The notes below the pieces were generated by a model. It searched no databases. It saw only the letters and a list, made by a program, of their open reading frames with translations, and was not told the origin of the DNA. From NCBI GenBank assembly GCA_046155605.1, contig JBJXFQ010000110.1, positions 1 through 13,917 on the forward strand: DNA of 13,917 bases, read 5' to 3'. Numbering within the stretch: position 1 is the first letter of the stretch; every line of letters begins with the position of its first letter. The position numbers and the translations under genes are program-made. Below are positions 7,459-13,917 of this stretch, piece by piece. Origin of the DNA: JAEUIZ01 sp046155605 (GTDB lineage Bacteria; Planctomycetota; Phycisphaerae; Phycisphaerales; UBA1924).

Positions 7459-7464
7459 CCTCCC
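7459..7464 (-). promoter_or_regulatory. Ribosome binding site deciding a TTG start
   Basis: On the minus strand GGGAGG is followed by five bases and then TTG at 7453-7451. It is one of the strongest Shine-Dalgarno sequences in the window and is the reason for taking the TTG over the later ATG. Confidence 0.55.
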
Positions 7465-7540
7465 ACCAAGTACCGAAGTGCGGGTATTACTTCTTGCAAA
7501 GTCAACCGTTGTTCATCTAGGCATGGACTTCTGCGTGACC

Positions 7541-8515
7541 TCACATGACTTCCAATCGCCTCGGCTTGGGGCACAGCCCGCGGTCCGCGCCGCGCGAGAG
7601 CAGGGCCTCGATCGTCGATCGGCCCGTCTCGCCCATGTCACGCGTGAGCGCTGAAACATACATCCGGCAGTAGCGATCCACGCGATCGAGCGTCGGGGGC
7701 TCGCCGCCCGCGCGCCGCGCGTTCGCGGCAGCAAACGGCAGCGTGTAGCGCACCGACTCGTCCCATCGCTCTATCGAATGTGCCACGGAACGCGCGAGCA
7801 GGTTGCTGACCTCAACCAGCGTCCCCGCGCCGAAACGCGCGTCAAGGTCGCGGCGGATGGCGTTCACGCCCAGCGGCAGCGCCCCGCCCGTCTCCCCGCG
7901 CCACCACTCCCCGAGATCAACGATCAGCCGCAGGCCCGCGTCGGCGAATGAGAGTTGGCCCTCGTGGATGACAAGCCCGGCGTCGGCCTGGCCGCGCGCC
8001 ACCGCCGGAATCACCTGATCGAACGGCAGTTCAATGAACCGCGCGTTTCGAGTTTCTGCCGCGCCATGGCCGAGCAGGAGCGAGAGGACCAAGAACGCCG
8101 TGGTGCGACGGCCAGGGACGGCGATACGGGTTTCCGGCCTTCGCAGCCAATCCGCATCGCTCGCCGCCGGAGCATTCGCCCGCGCCACGACCTTTGGCCC
8201 ATAGCCCTCGCCGAAACTCGCGCCGCAACGCGTGATCGTGTACCGATCGGCGACGCCGGCCCACGCACGGACGGACAGGGCGGTGATATCGAGGTCGCCC
8301 CTGTCGGCCGCGCGGCGGTTGAGCACCTCGATATCTGCCGGCAATGCGAGGAAACGGAAGCGGCCGGTCTCGAGCGCAGGCGGGGAGAGGATCGCGGGGG
8401 AGTCCGGTTGAATCGGCCCGTCGCCGGCCTGATCGGGGTCAAACTTCCCGGTGAGCGGCCACCACATGAAAGCGTCGTCGGGGTCGGGCGAATGGGCGAG
8501 GACCAGGTCGATCAT
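7541..8515 (-). CDS. mqnD: 1,4-dihydroxy-6-naphthoate synthase (futalosine menaquinone pathway)
   Basis: The 324-residue protein belongs to the MqnA/MqnD family, which has a periplasmic-binding-protein fold but acts in the cytoplasm. MqnD converts cyclic dehypoxanthinyl futalosine to 1,4-dihydroxy-6-naphthoate on the way to menaquinone. Family features seen are the N-terminal LAHSPDPDDAFMWWPL, AVPGRRTTAF at about 132-141, the histidine-containing LVIHEG at about 181-186, and DLGEWWRGETGGALPLG. It is about 50 residues longer than the Thermus protein as I remember it; part of this is an insertion near residues 24-52. A sister MqnA-type activity is possible, but the VPGRxTTA and GEWW motifs favour MqnD. 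The ATG at 8515 is chosen because it opens directly on the first strand; a GTG at 8545 would add ten unlikely residues. No Shine-Dalgarno is seen. Other mqn genes are not in the window. Confidence 0.85.
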   Translation of the reverse strand: MIDLVLAHSPDPDDAFMWWPLTGKFDPDQAGDGPIQPDSPAILSPPALETGRFRFLALPADIEVLNRRAADRGDLDITALSVRAWAGVADRYTITRCGASFGEGYGPKVVARANAPAASDADWLRRPETRIAVPGRRTTAFLVLSLLLGHGAAETRNARFIELPFDQVIPAVARGQADAGLVIHEGQLSFADAGLRLIVDLGEWWRGETGGALPLGVNAIRRDLDARFGAGTLVEVSNLLARSVAHSIERWDESVRYTLPFAAANARRAGGEPPTLDRVDRYCRMYVSALTRDMGETGRSTIEALLSRGADRGLCPKPRRLEVM

Positions 8516-8571
8516 GCGAGATGGTACGAGGGGCCTGCGGTACACTTGGGCTCAGAACAAGGAGATTTCGC
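8516..8571. promoter_or_regulatory. Short divergent promoter region between mqnD and the thioredoxin-like gene
   Basis: Only 56 bases separate the two divergent starts. On the plus strand TACACT at 8541-8546 is a candidate -10, 25 bases before the ATG, with a Shine-Dalgarno AAGGAG at 8559-8564. On the minus strand TACCAT at 8526-8521 ends five bases before the mqnD ATG. If that is the -10, the mqnD transcript would be nearly leaderless. No good -35 hexamers are visible. Confidence 0.4.
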
Positions 8572-9837
8572 ATGAAGTTGCTTGCCGTCGCTCTGCTGGC
8601 CGTGCTCGCGCTCCGCAGTGTGGCGTTCGCCGCTGACCCGCCCCCGATCTTCGCCAAGAAGGCATTTGACAAGGCGCTCGCGGAGAACAAGGCCGCGGAC
8701 GGCAAGTGGCTCGTCGTCAAGGCGACGGCGGAGTGGTGCGGGCCATGCAAGATGATGGACAAGACGACCTGGCGCGACGAGAAGGTGGAGCGGTGGTTCA
8801 AGGCGAACGGGATGGTCATCGACGTGGACGTGGACGCCGAACAGGAGGTCGCTAAGCGGCTGAAGATCAAGGCGATGCCGACGATGGTGGCGTTCAAGGG
8901 CGGCGAAGAGTTTGACCGCATCGTGGGCTACCGCGACGCGGACCAGATGCTCGCGTGGTGCGAGAAGATCGCCAAAGGCGAGCGGGATGGCGATGCGATG
9001 GAGGCCAAGGCCGCGGCCGCCCGCGCCGGCGGTGCCGAGATGAGCGCCCGCGAGCGGCTTGACCTCGCTGGCTCCCTCGTCGAGGCGGAGAAGTTCGACG
9101 AGGCCACGACCGAGTATGTCTGGCTCTGGCAGAACATTTTGAAGCTGGAGCCGGGCATGTACGGCGTGCGACTGTCATTCATGGCCTCCGACATCGGCAG
9201 GCTCGCCGCTCAGCACCCGCCGGCGCGAGACGCCTTCGCACGCCTTCGGGACGACGCCGAGACGCGCCTCAAGAGCGATAAACGCACCTGGGATGACCTG
9301 AACGATTGGGTGGCGCTCAACGATGTCGTGGACGAGGACGAGCGAACGCTCGCATGGTTCGACCGGATCAAGAATGACGAGGATGCGGGGCCGACGCTGG
9401 AGCGGCAGTCGTTCCGCCTCGAGCAGTTGCTTCTGTCCCGCGAGCGCTGGGCGGACATGGCGCGACTCGCGCGGAACCCCGTCGCCAAGCTCCGGAGCGA
9501 CCATCGGTTCATGCTGTCGATGAATCGCTTCCAACCGCCGGGCTTGGACGAGGCCGAGAAGGCGCTGATGGCGTCTCGCAACCGCACGGACTTCCGCGAC
9601 AAGGCCGGGCGGCTCTACGCGGGGCTGCTGGCCCTCGACCGCGACGAGGACGCCGCAAGGCTCACGGAGGAGGCGACGAAGCTCGACGACGACGCTGGGA
9701 TGCGCGCTGCACTCGTCCGCTGGGCACTGGAGGCGAAGCAGCCGCGACAGGCGCAGCACGTCCTGCTTGAGGGCACGGACGAAGGGGGGCTCCGCGCACG
9801 CCTTGACGCCGCGCTCGCGGCGCGAGCCAAGCCGTAG
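8572..9837 (+). CDS. Exported thioredoxin-like protein with helical C-terminal extension
   Basis: The 421-residue protein starts with a signal peptide (about 1-20, ending SVAFA|AD). A thioredoxin fold follows, with the active site WCGPCK (Cys 56 and 59) and the cis-proline loop MPT at about 102-104. So it probably performs thiol-disulfide exchange in the periplasm. From about residue 125 onward the chain is Ala/Glu/Arg-rich helix with TPR-like pairing (AGSLVEAEKFDEATTEYVWL), which may bind a partner or substrate. Ordinary thioredoxins are only about 110 residues, so three quarters of this protein is extension. The ATG at 8572 has AAGGAG seven bases upstream. It is divergent from mqnD and 100 bases ahead of pdhA. 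No membrane anchor beyond the signal peptide and no lipobox are visible. Confidence 0.82.
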   Translation: MKLLAVALLAVLALRSVAFAADPPPIFAKKAFDKALAENKAADGKWLVVKATAEWCGPCKMMDKTTWRDEKVERWFKANGMVIDVDVDAEQEVAKRLKIKAMPTMVAFKGGEEFDRIVGYRDADQMLAWCEKIAKGERDGDAMEAKAAAARAGGAEMSARERLDLAGSLVEAEKFDEATTEYVWLWQNILKLEPGMYGVRLSFMASDIGRLAAQHPPARDAFARLRDDAETRLKSDKRTWDDLNDWVALNDVVDEDERTLAWFDRIKNDEDAGPTLERQSFRLEQLLLSRERWADMARLARNPVAKLRSDHRFMLSMNRFQPPGLDEAEKALMASRNRTDFRDKAGRLYAGLLALDRDEDAARLTEEATKLDDDAGMRAALVRWALEAKQPRQAQHVLLEGTDEGGLRARLDAALAARAKP

Positions 9838-9937
9838 CACCCGCCGCGTCTCGTTCGATCAGCCGTCCCCCGACGCCGACTGATCCGTGCGGCCGTCGCT
9901 GCTACCCTTGGCCGTCACCTCTCTTCGCGGAGTTCCC

Positions 9938-11065
9938 ATGCCCATCAAGACCGTGTACACCGCCCAGATCGAGCATCTCCAGATTCTTGACGAGACCGGC
10001 AAACTCGACGAGAAACTGGCCAAGGACACGCTCACCGACGAGCAGGTGCTTTTCCTTTACGAGCAGATGGTCGTTGGCCGCGCGCTCGACGAGGTCGCTT
10101 TCAAACTCCAGCGGTCAGGCCGCATGGGCACCTATCCGCAGAACAAGGGCCAGGAGGCCGCCGCCGCGGGCTCGGGTTTCGCCGCGAAAAAGGGCGTCGA
10201 TTTCCTCGTCCCGTGCTATCGCGAGAACCTCGCGCTCTTCCTGCACGGGCTGCCGATGCACTATGTGCTCTTGCACTGGATGGGCGACGAGCGTGGCAAC
10301 CAGATCCCCGAGGGCGTGCATATGACGCCGATCTCGATCCCCATCGGGACGCAGATGCTGCACGCGACGGGGATCGCCTGGGCCTTCAAACTCCGCAAAG
10401 AGCCGCGCGTGGCGGTGACATATTTCGGCGACGGGGCGACGAGCGAGGGCGACTTCCACGAGGCGATGAACTTCGCGAGCGTTTTGCAGGTGCCGTGCGT
10501 GTTTTTCTGCCAGAACAACCACTGGGCGATCTCGGTCCCGCGCGAGATCCAGATGAACTCGGAGACGGTGGCGCAGAAGGCGATCGCGTACGGGATGCCG
10601 ACGATTCAGGTGGACGGGAACGACCTGTTCGCGGTCTACAAGGCGAGCCGGGACGCGATCGAGCGGGCGCGGTCGGGCGGGGGGCCGAGTTTCATCGAGG
10701 CCGTGACGTACCGGCTGGGCGACCACACGACGGCAGACGACGCGCGGCGGTATCGCGACCAGAAAGAGGTTGAGATGTGGGCGGCACGCGACCCGCTGGT
10801 GCGGCTCCGCAAGTACCTCGAGAAAAAGGACCTCTGGAGCGAGGATCGGCAGAAAAAACTCGAGGAGCGGGCCAAGGCGATCGTGCAGGAGGTGGTCAAG
10901 ACGGCAGAGGGCATCGAGAAGCCGACAGCGGACGACATCTTCGATTACACGTTCGCGGGGGAACTGCCGGCGGAGTTGCAGCGGCAGAAGGCCACGATGC
11001 GGACGAGCAGTTTGGGACAACAGCCGGAGCAGTCCGGTCTCCATGGCGTTTCTCAGAAAGCCTGA
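9938..11065 (+). CDS. pdhA: Pyruvate dehydrogenase E1 component, alpha subunit
   Basis: The 375-residue protein has the thiamine-diphosphate fold of E1 alpha subunits. The cofactor motif GDG...NN spans about 164-194 (GDGATSEGDFHEAMNF ... CQNNHWAIS). Other family signatures are GTYPQNKGQEA near 64-73, VPCYREN near 91-97, and the loop GDHTTADDARRY near 261-272. With the beta subunit it decarboxylates pyruvate and passes the acetyl group to lipoyl-E2 in the cytoplasm. A branched-chain 2-oxoacid E1 is the main alternative, since this heterodimeric family is hard to split by motif. The ATG at 9938 follows GGAG (9929-9932) by five bases; an earlier in-frame start at 9887 lies in poor coding sequence. 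The C-terminal 30 residues are polar and probably disordered. pdhB follows after 60 bases. Confidence 0.9.
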   Translation: MPIKTVYTAQIEHLQILDETGKLDEKLAKDTLTDEQVLFLYEQMVVGRALDEVAFKLQRSGRMGTYPQNKGQEAAAAGSGFAAKKGVDFLVPCYRENLALFLHGLPMHYVLLHWMGDERGNQIPEGVHMTPISIPIGTQMLHATGIAWAFKLRKEPRVAVTYFGDGATSEGDFHEAMNFASVLQVPCVFFCQNNHWAISVPREIQMNSETVAQKAIAYGMPTIQVDGNDLFAVYKASRDAIERARSGGGPSFIEAVTYRLGDHTTADDARRYRDQKEVEMWAARDPLVRLRKYLEKKDLWSEDRQKKLEERAKAIVQEVVKTAEGIEKPTADDIFDYTFAGELPAELQRQKATMRTSSLGQQPEQSGLHGVSQKA

Positions 11066-11125
11066 CCCACGCGCGCTGGTAATCGCGGATCGACGGCGTA
11101 TGTGTATGTACTGACGGAGCAATCC

Positions 11126-12124
11126 ATGCCACGTTCGGAAACGATGATCGAAAAAGGTCTCACCCTCGTCGACGCCATCAACGAGGCTCTGTACCAAGAG
11201 ATGGAACGCGACGACCGCGTCGTCATTCTCGGCGAGGACGTGGGCCTCAACGGCGGCGTCTTCCGCGTCACCGACGGCCTGCAAAAACGCTTCGGCCCCG
11301 ATCGCGTCGTTGATACGCCCCTCGCCGAGTCCGGCATCATGGGCTCCGCCATCGGCCTCGCCATGGCCGGCATGCGCCCCGTCCCCGAGATCCAGTTCGA
11401 GGGCTTCCTCGGCCCCGCCTTCGACCAGCTCGTCAACCATGCCGCCCGCTACCGCACGCGCTCCCGCGGCGCCATCACCGTCCCGCTCACCATCCGCGTC
11501 CCCGTCGGCGGCGGCATCCACGCGCCCGAGCTGCACTCCGACTCGCCCGAGGCGATCTATGCCCATCAGCCGGGGCTGAAGGTCGTCATGCCATGCACGC
11601 CCTATGACGCCAAGGGCCTGCTGATCTCCGCGATCCGCGACCCTGATCCGGTGATTTTCTTCGAGCCCAAGCGCGTCTATCGCTCCTTCCGCGAGCAGAT
11701 TCCCGAGGAGGAATACACGATCCCCATCGGCCAGGCCAAGGTCGTCTCCGAGGGCACCGACATCACGATGATCTCGTGGGGCGCGACGGTCTTCCAGTGC
11801 CTCGAGGCGCTCGACCAGTTGCCGGAGGATGTCTCGGTCGAGCTCATCGACATGCGCACGATCGACCCGATCGACGAGGACGCGATCTGCCAATCCGTCG
11901 AGAAAACCGGCCGCGTCGTCATCGTGCACGAGGCCCCCAAGACCTGCGGCCTCGGTGCCGAGCTCGCCACGATCATCCAGGAGAAGTGCTTCCTGAGCCT
12001 CGAAGCGCCCGTGCAGCGCGTCTGCGGGTTTGACACGGTGATGCCGTATTACAAGCTCGAGCTCGAATACCTCCCCGACGCGGCACGAATCGTGGAGGCG
12101 CTGCAGCAGGTGGCGGTGTATTAA
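11126..12124 (+). CDS. pdhB: Pyruvate dehydrogenase E1 component, beta subunit
   Basis: The 332-residue protein is a standard-length E1 beta subunit. It carries ILGEDVGLNGGVFRVTDGL near 34-52 and DTPLAESGI near 63-71, whose Glu 68 corresponds to the conserved Glu that activates thiamine diphosphate. It continues with EIQFEGFLGPAFDQLVNHAA, PVGGGIHAPELHSDSPE, and a C-terminal transketolase-type domain (VELIDMRTIDPID; VIVHEAPKTCGLGAELA). It pairs with the alpha subunit in an alpha2beta2 enzyme. The ATG at 11126 has GGAG at 11116-11119, six bases upstream; a GTG at 11102 is possible but less likely. The gene is probably cotranscribed with pdhA. An E2 gene, the usual next neighbour, is absent: an unrelated lower-GC gene follows instead. 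Confidence 0.92.
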   Translation: MPRSETMIEKGLTLVDAINEALYQEMERDDRVVILGEDVGLNGGVFRVTDGLQKRFGPDRVVDTPLAESGIMGSAIGLAMAGMRPVPEIQFEGFLGPAFDQLVNHAARYRTRSRGAITVPLTIRVPVGGGIHAPELHSDSPEAIYAHQPGLKVVMPCTPYDAKGLLISAIRDPDPVIFFEPKRVYRSFREQIPEEEYTIPIGQAKVVSEGTDITMISWGATVFQCLEALDQLPEDVSVELIDMRTIDPIDEDAICQSVEKTGRVVIVHEAPKTCGLGAELATIIQEKCFLSLEAPVQRVCGFDTVMPYYKLELEYLPDAARIVEALQQVAVY

Positions 12125-12127
12125 GGA

Positions 12128-12165
12128 TCGGCTCTTCTGGCAACGCCCACTGAGCCACGAGCCGA
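12128..12165 (+). terminator. Weak hairpin after pdhB
   Basis: TCGGCTC (12128-12134) can pair with GAGCCGA (12159-12165) across a 24-base loop, starting four bases after the pdhB stop. There is no T-run after it and the loop is long, so it is only a possible transcript end. It is recorded because nothing better is visible before the next promoter. Confidence 0.25.
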
Positions 12166-12259
12166 GGCCTACAGAGATGCTGCTTCCAATCGGTGCGCAG
12201 ACGCCCTCGCACAGGCTAGCTCAGCCTCGCCGTCAACTTCCTCTCGAGGCATGCACCGT

Positions 12260-12288
12260 TTGCACGGGAACCTGCATCGACATACACT
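12260..12288 (+). promoter_or_regulatory. Candidate promoter for the 12340 membrane-protein gene
   Basis: TTGCAC (12260-12265) and TACACT (12283-12288) are separated by 17 bases, the standard sigma-70 spacing, and end 51 bases before the ATG at 12340. The -10 is followed by TGGGG, giving the ten-base string TACACTTGGG that also precedes the thioredoxin-like gene at 8541. The -35 match is only moderate. Confidence 0.4.
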
Positions 12289-12339
12289 TGGGGTCTGGTG
12301 TCGTCCGATGGCCATCCGAGTCGTTTGAGATCCCTTTCC

Positions 12340-13518
12340 ATGACAAAGTATCTGACGGCCGCAATCGCGTGCAAGAAGCTAACCGTGGCACACGCTTGTG
12401 TCATTTTGGAAGTGAAGAGGCTGCAACCCACCAAACGCGTGGGCGAGATTGCCAAGCAACTTGGCTTGATGACCGATGCCGACCTAGCCGAAGTCGACCT
12501 GTATCTGGCAGATCAGAACCGAAGAGGCACGGACATCCCAGACTGCGTCGCCGGTTTCGGACCGAGAGGCCATGATGAATTCGCAAACCGACTTCCCGAC
12601 TTCGTTCTGCAAGAGTACTGGCAGCTCCGCCAGGAAATCCGAGACCGAATGACCGGGATCCGAACCGTGCTTGGAGTCGCCGTTGGAGCATTCACGGCCG
12701 TAGTAGCAGCGACAGCTACCCTGATCTCGCGTTCCGGCGATCCGAACTTCGTGGCACTTGCCCTGCTTTGGCTGGCCCCTCATGCGGTGCTGCTCCCCTC
12801 AATGAAAGTCATTTTTTGGGACAGACTCACCGTGATCAGCCTGGCGCGCTACATCCGCCTTCACCTCGAGTTGCCGTTCTTTGAAGCAGCCTCCAAATGG
12901 ATGGTAGACCCGAACAAGAGAATCCCATTTGTCCGAATGCCGCTCGGATGGGAGTCTCACCTTCTCGTCGTGCGAATTGCAGGACACGAAATGCGCGACA
13001 AGGATTCGAAGCTCCACAAATATCTGGAGTACAAAAAGCACGGCTCTAACAACGACCGGAACCAGGATAATTGGTGGAAGAACAAAGACACGACTATGGC
13101 CGCGCTTACCGATAGCGAACTGATCATGCAGCCTGAGGTGTTCACGGATGACACCGACGGTGCCAAGAACTGCAAGGCCATCGAGGCGAGCCATACGCGT
13201 GATCGAATGGAATCCACATCGATCACTTGGATCATGCGGTCTCTGTCAACTGCGAGTACATCCTTGTGCGTCACATTTTTCATCCTACTGTGTGTCTCGG
13301 GCCAAATCGACAAGTCCGTCGCAGTGCTGAAACAAGCATGGGTTGCATATATTATCGTCGCATCGATTCCGCTCACGGCGATTACGTTGATGATCACACT
13401 CTGGATTGAGACTAAGCGATTCACCGCCGCCCTCCGCGTCAAGAATTTTTGGGATGTGCCCGGTTTGGACTTTGAGCACGCATGTCGACTGATCGCCAAG
13501 TTTCGAGATGGGAGATGA
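12340..13518 (+). CDS. Unrecognised four-helix membrane protein
   Basis: I do not recognise this 392-residue protein as a named family. Residues about 33-60 (RVGEIAKQLGLMTDADLAEV) resemble the LGEIL...GLLTxxQLxxA motif of type II secretion/MshE N-terminal domains. Two membrane helices follow at about 105-129 and 137-158, then ISLARYIRLHLELPF and LGWES, a helix-pair-then-YIR layout I associate with unnamed bacterial membrane families. A polar, Asn/Lys-rich region at about 215-290 separates a second helix pair at about 301-322 and 332-356. The ATG at 12340 is chosen because it has a promoter-like sequence upstream; a GTG at 12298 would add 14 residues. There is no strong Shine-Dalgarno. GC content and codon choice differ visibly from pdhAB, with many A/T-ending codons, which suggests horizontal acquisition. 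Confidence 0.65.
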   Translation: MTKYLTAAIACKKLTVAHACVILEVKRLQPTKRVGEIAKQLGLMTDADLAEVDLYLADQNRRGTDIPDCVAGFGPRGHDEFANRLPDFVLQEYWQLRQEIRDRMTGIRTVLGVAVGAFTAVVAATATLISRSGDPNFVALALLWLAPHAVLLPSMKVIFWDRLTVISLARYIRLHLELPFFEAASKWMVDPNKRIPFVRMPLGWESHLLVVRIAGHEMRDKDSKLHKYLEYKKHGSNNDRNQDNWWKNKDTTMAALTDSELIMQPEVFTDDTDGAKNCKAIEASHTRDRMESTSITWIMRSLSTASTSLCVTFFILLCVSGQIDKSVAVLKQAWVAYIIVASIPLTAITLMITLWIETKRFTAALRVKNFWDVPGLDFEHACRLIAKFRDGR

Positions 13519-13534
13519 CCGGTGTATGGCGGGC

Positions 13535-13595
13535 GGGTGGCATCGATTTCGTGTCACACTCAACGCTGCTTAGTTCACGGCGTTGATTGCCACCC
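13535..13595 (-). repeat. Structured hairpin repeat, copy A
   Basis: The outer stem GGGTGGCA/TGCCACCC (13535-13542 with 13588-13595) is perfect over 8 pairs. The inner stem is CAACGC/GCGTTG (13561-13566 with 13580-13585). The unpaired left arm holds CGATTTCGT at 13544-13552. It shares the order outer arm, CGATTTCGT, CACT and inner stem with copy B, although the stem sequences differ. Strand is given as the one reading the ACGAA motif. Confidence 0.65.
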
Positions 13596-13674
13596 GACTT
13601 GGGCTTGCCAGGCTTGGCCACTCCTGGCTCTCCTTCGAGCGTAAGAAGCACGGCCTGACTCGTTAGGATGGCGC

Positions 13675-13729
13675 GTGGCACCGATTTCGTACCACTGACT
13701 TGCGGTGCTTCCGCAGGTCGGTGCCCACC
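13675..13729 (-). repeat. Structured hairpin repeat, copy B
   Basis: The outer stem is GGCACC/GGTGCC (13677-13682 with 13720-13725). The inner stem is GACTTGCGG/CCGCAGGTC (13697-13705 with 13711-13719), nine pairs with one G-T, closing a five-base TGCTT loop. The left arm holds CGATTTCGTACCACT at 13682-13696. It starts GTGGCAnCGATTTCGT exactly like copy A. Confidence 0.65.
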
Positions 13730-13746
13730 ACCCCGTCGCCGCAGAG

Positions 13747-13782
13747 CACTGAGATCGGAGGAAGCGATCTCAGTGGCACGAA
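13747..13782 (+). repeat. Structured hairpin repeat, copy C (inverted, partial)
   Basis: CACTGAGATCG (13747-13757) pairs perfectly with CGATCTCAGTG (13765-13775) over 11 pairs around a seven-base loop. The stem runs into AGTGGCACGAA at 13772-13782. On their minus strands copies A and B carry AGTGTGACACGAA and AGTGGTACGAA at the same place, directly after the inner stem. No outer stem could be found, so this copy may be partial. No T-run follows, so a terminator role is not favoured. Confidence 0.6.
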
Positions 13783-13835
13783 GGCAATGTCATCCGGCCG
13801 GCACCCGCCACCCAATCCCTCCAACAATCCCCTCC

Positions 13836-13917
13836 ATGCTCCCCACCCTCCAAACCCCTCGCCTCCTCCTCCGCGCGCTCACGCTCGATGACGCCGCGGC
13901 CTGCGTTCGCATCTGTG
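13836..13917 (+). CDS. GNAT-family N-acetyltransferase, N-terminal fragment (runs off the window)
   Basis: The last 82 bases encode 27 residues starting MLPTLQTPRLLLRALTLDDA. The LxTPRLxLRxLxxxDAxA opening is the usual first strand and helix of RimJ/RimL-type GNAT acetyltransferases, which move acetyl from acetyl-CoA to an amine. The acetyl-CoA binding motif would lie beyond the window edge, so substrate class cannot be told. The ATG at 13836 has no Shine-Dalgarno; the upstream bases are C-rich. Confidence 0.72.
   Translation, partial: MLPTLQTPRLLLRALTLDDAAACVRIC

Larger units (their letters stand above)
13519..13835. other. 317-base non-coding stretch carrying hairpin repeats
   Basis: No convincing gene lies here. 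The short open frames that cross it on either strand follow the repeats and have no start signals. It contains two hairpins of one design (13535-13595 and 13675-13729), a third related hairpin in the opposite orientation (13747-13782), and a minor one (GCCAGG 13607-13612 with CCTGGC 13623-13628). The last 50 bases are C-rich and pyrimidine-biased before the GNAT start. Confidence 0.6.

Noticed and set aside
7013..7654. A 213-residue plus-strand open frame over the second zinc-ribbon gene and the mqnD end
   Set aside because: The minus strand carries a clear CxxC ribbon and MqnD sequence here; the plus frame shows no domain and no start signal.
9857..9885. Inverted repeat GATCAG/CTGATC before pdhA
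   Set aside because: Only six pairs across a 17-base loop; could be an operator half-site pair but nothing else supports it.
10115..11929. A 604-residue minus-strand open frame spanning pdhA and pdhB
   Set aside because: It lies opposite two clear E1 genes and across their intergenic gap; composition is typical of an antisense frame in high-GC DNA.
13439..13681. An 80-residue minus-strand open frame
   Set aside because: It overlaps the end of the membrane-protein gene and reads through hairpin repeat A, so it is explained by repeat sequence.
13535..13785. Integron attC sites or a CRISPR array
   Set aside because: The hairpins lack the RYYYAAC/GTTRRRY core pair of attC sites, and there are no regular direct repeats with spacers.
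13700..13891. A 63-residue plus-strand Pro-rich open frame
   Set aside because: It crosses hairpins B and C and then runs out of frame over the GNAT start, which gives a far better protein match.

Overview
This is a high-GC bacterial window that most resembles a planctomycete, probably of the Phycisphaerae. The grounds are two small membrane proteins that end in a zinc ribbon of the CxxC(R/G)YE...CPEC type common in that group, a futalosine-pathway menaquinone gene, a divergent EF-G paralogue, and sparse Shine-Dalgarno use. The assignment is inference from style; there is no rRNA or other marker gene.

Layout. Positions 1-2354 look like a patchwork of imported DNA: the tail of an IS5-type transposase, a winged-helix regulator (minus strand) divergent from a secreted TPR plus double retropepsin-like protein (plus strand), then a decayed IS3-type end. 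Positions 2462-6958 are a plus-strand run: a membrane zinc-ribbon protein, an EF-G-like GTPase, and two tandem membrane-anchored ankyrin-repeat proteins. The last three are tightly packed and probably cotranscribed. A convergent minus-strand pair follows: mqnD (futalosine menaquinone pathway) and, downstream of it, a second membrane zinc-ribbon protein. Divergent from mqnD is an exported thioredoxin-like protein, followed by the alpha and beta subunits of pyruvate dehydrogenase E1. The E2 and E3 genes are not in the window.

From 12125 the composition changes again. A lower-GC, unrecognised four-helix membrane protein (12340-13518) is followed by a 317-base non-coding stretch holding three related hairpin repeats. 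The window ends inside the first 27 codons of a GNAT acetyltransferase.

How the genes relate. mqnD and pdhAB point to respiratory quinone synthesis and pyruvate oxidation. The EF-G-like/ankyrin cluster is a candidate functional unit of unknown purpose. The most novel-looking items are the hairpin repeat family at 13535-13785, the EF-G-like factor with altered G motifs coupled to two ankyrin proteins, the IS-bracketed regulator/retropepsin pair, and the orphan membrane protein at 12340. No CRISPR array, tRNA, rRNA or phage genes were seen.
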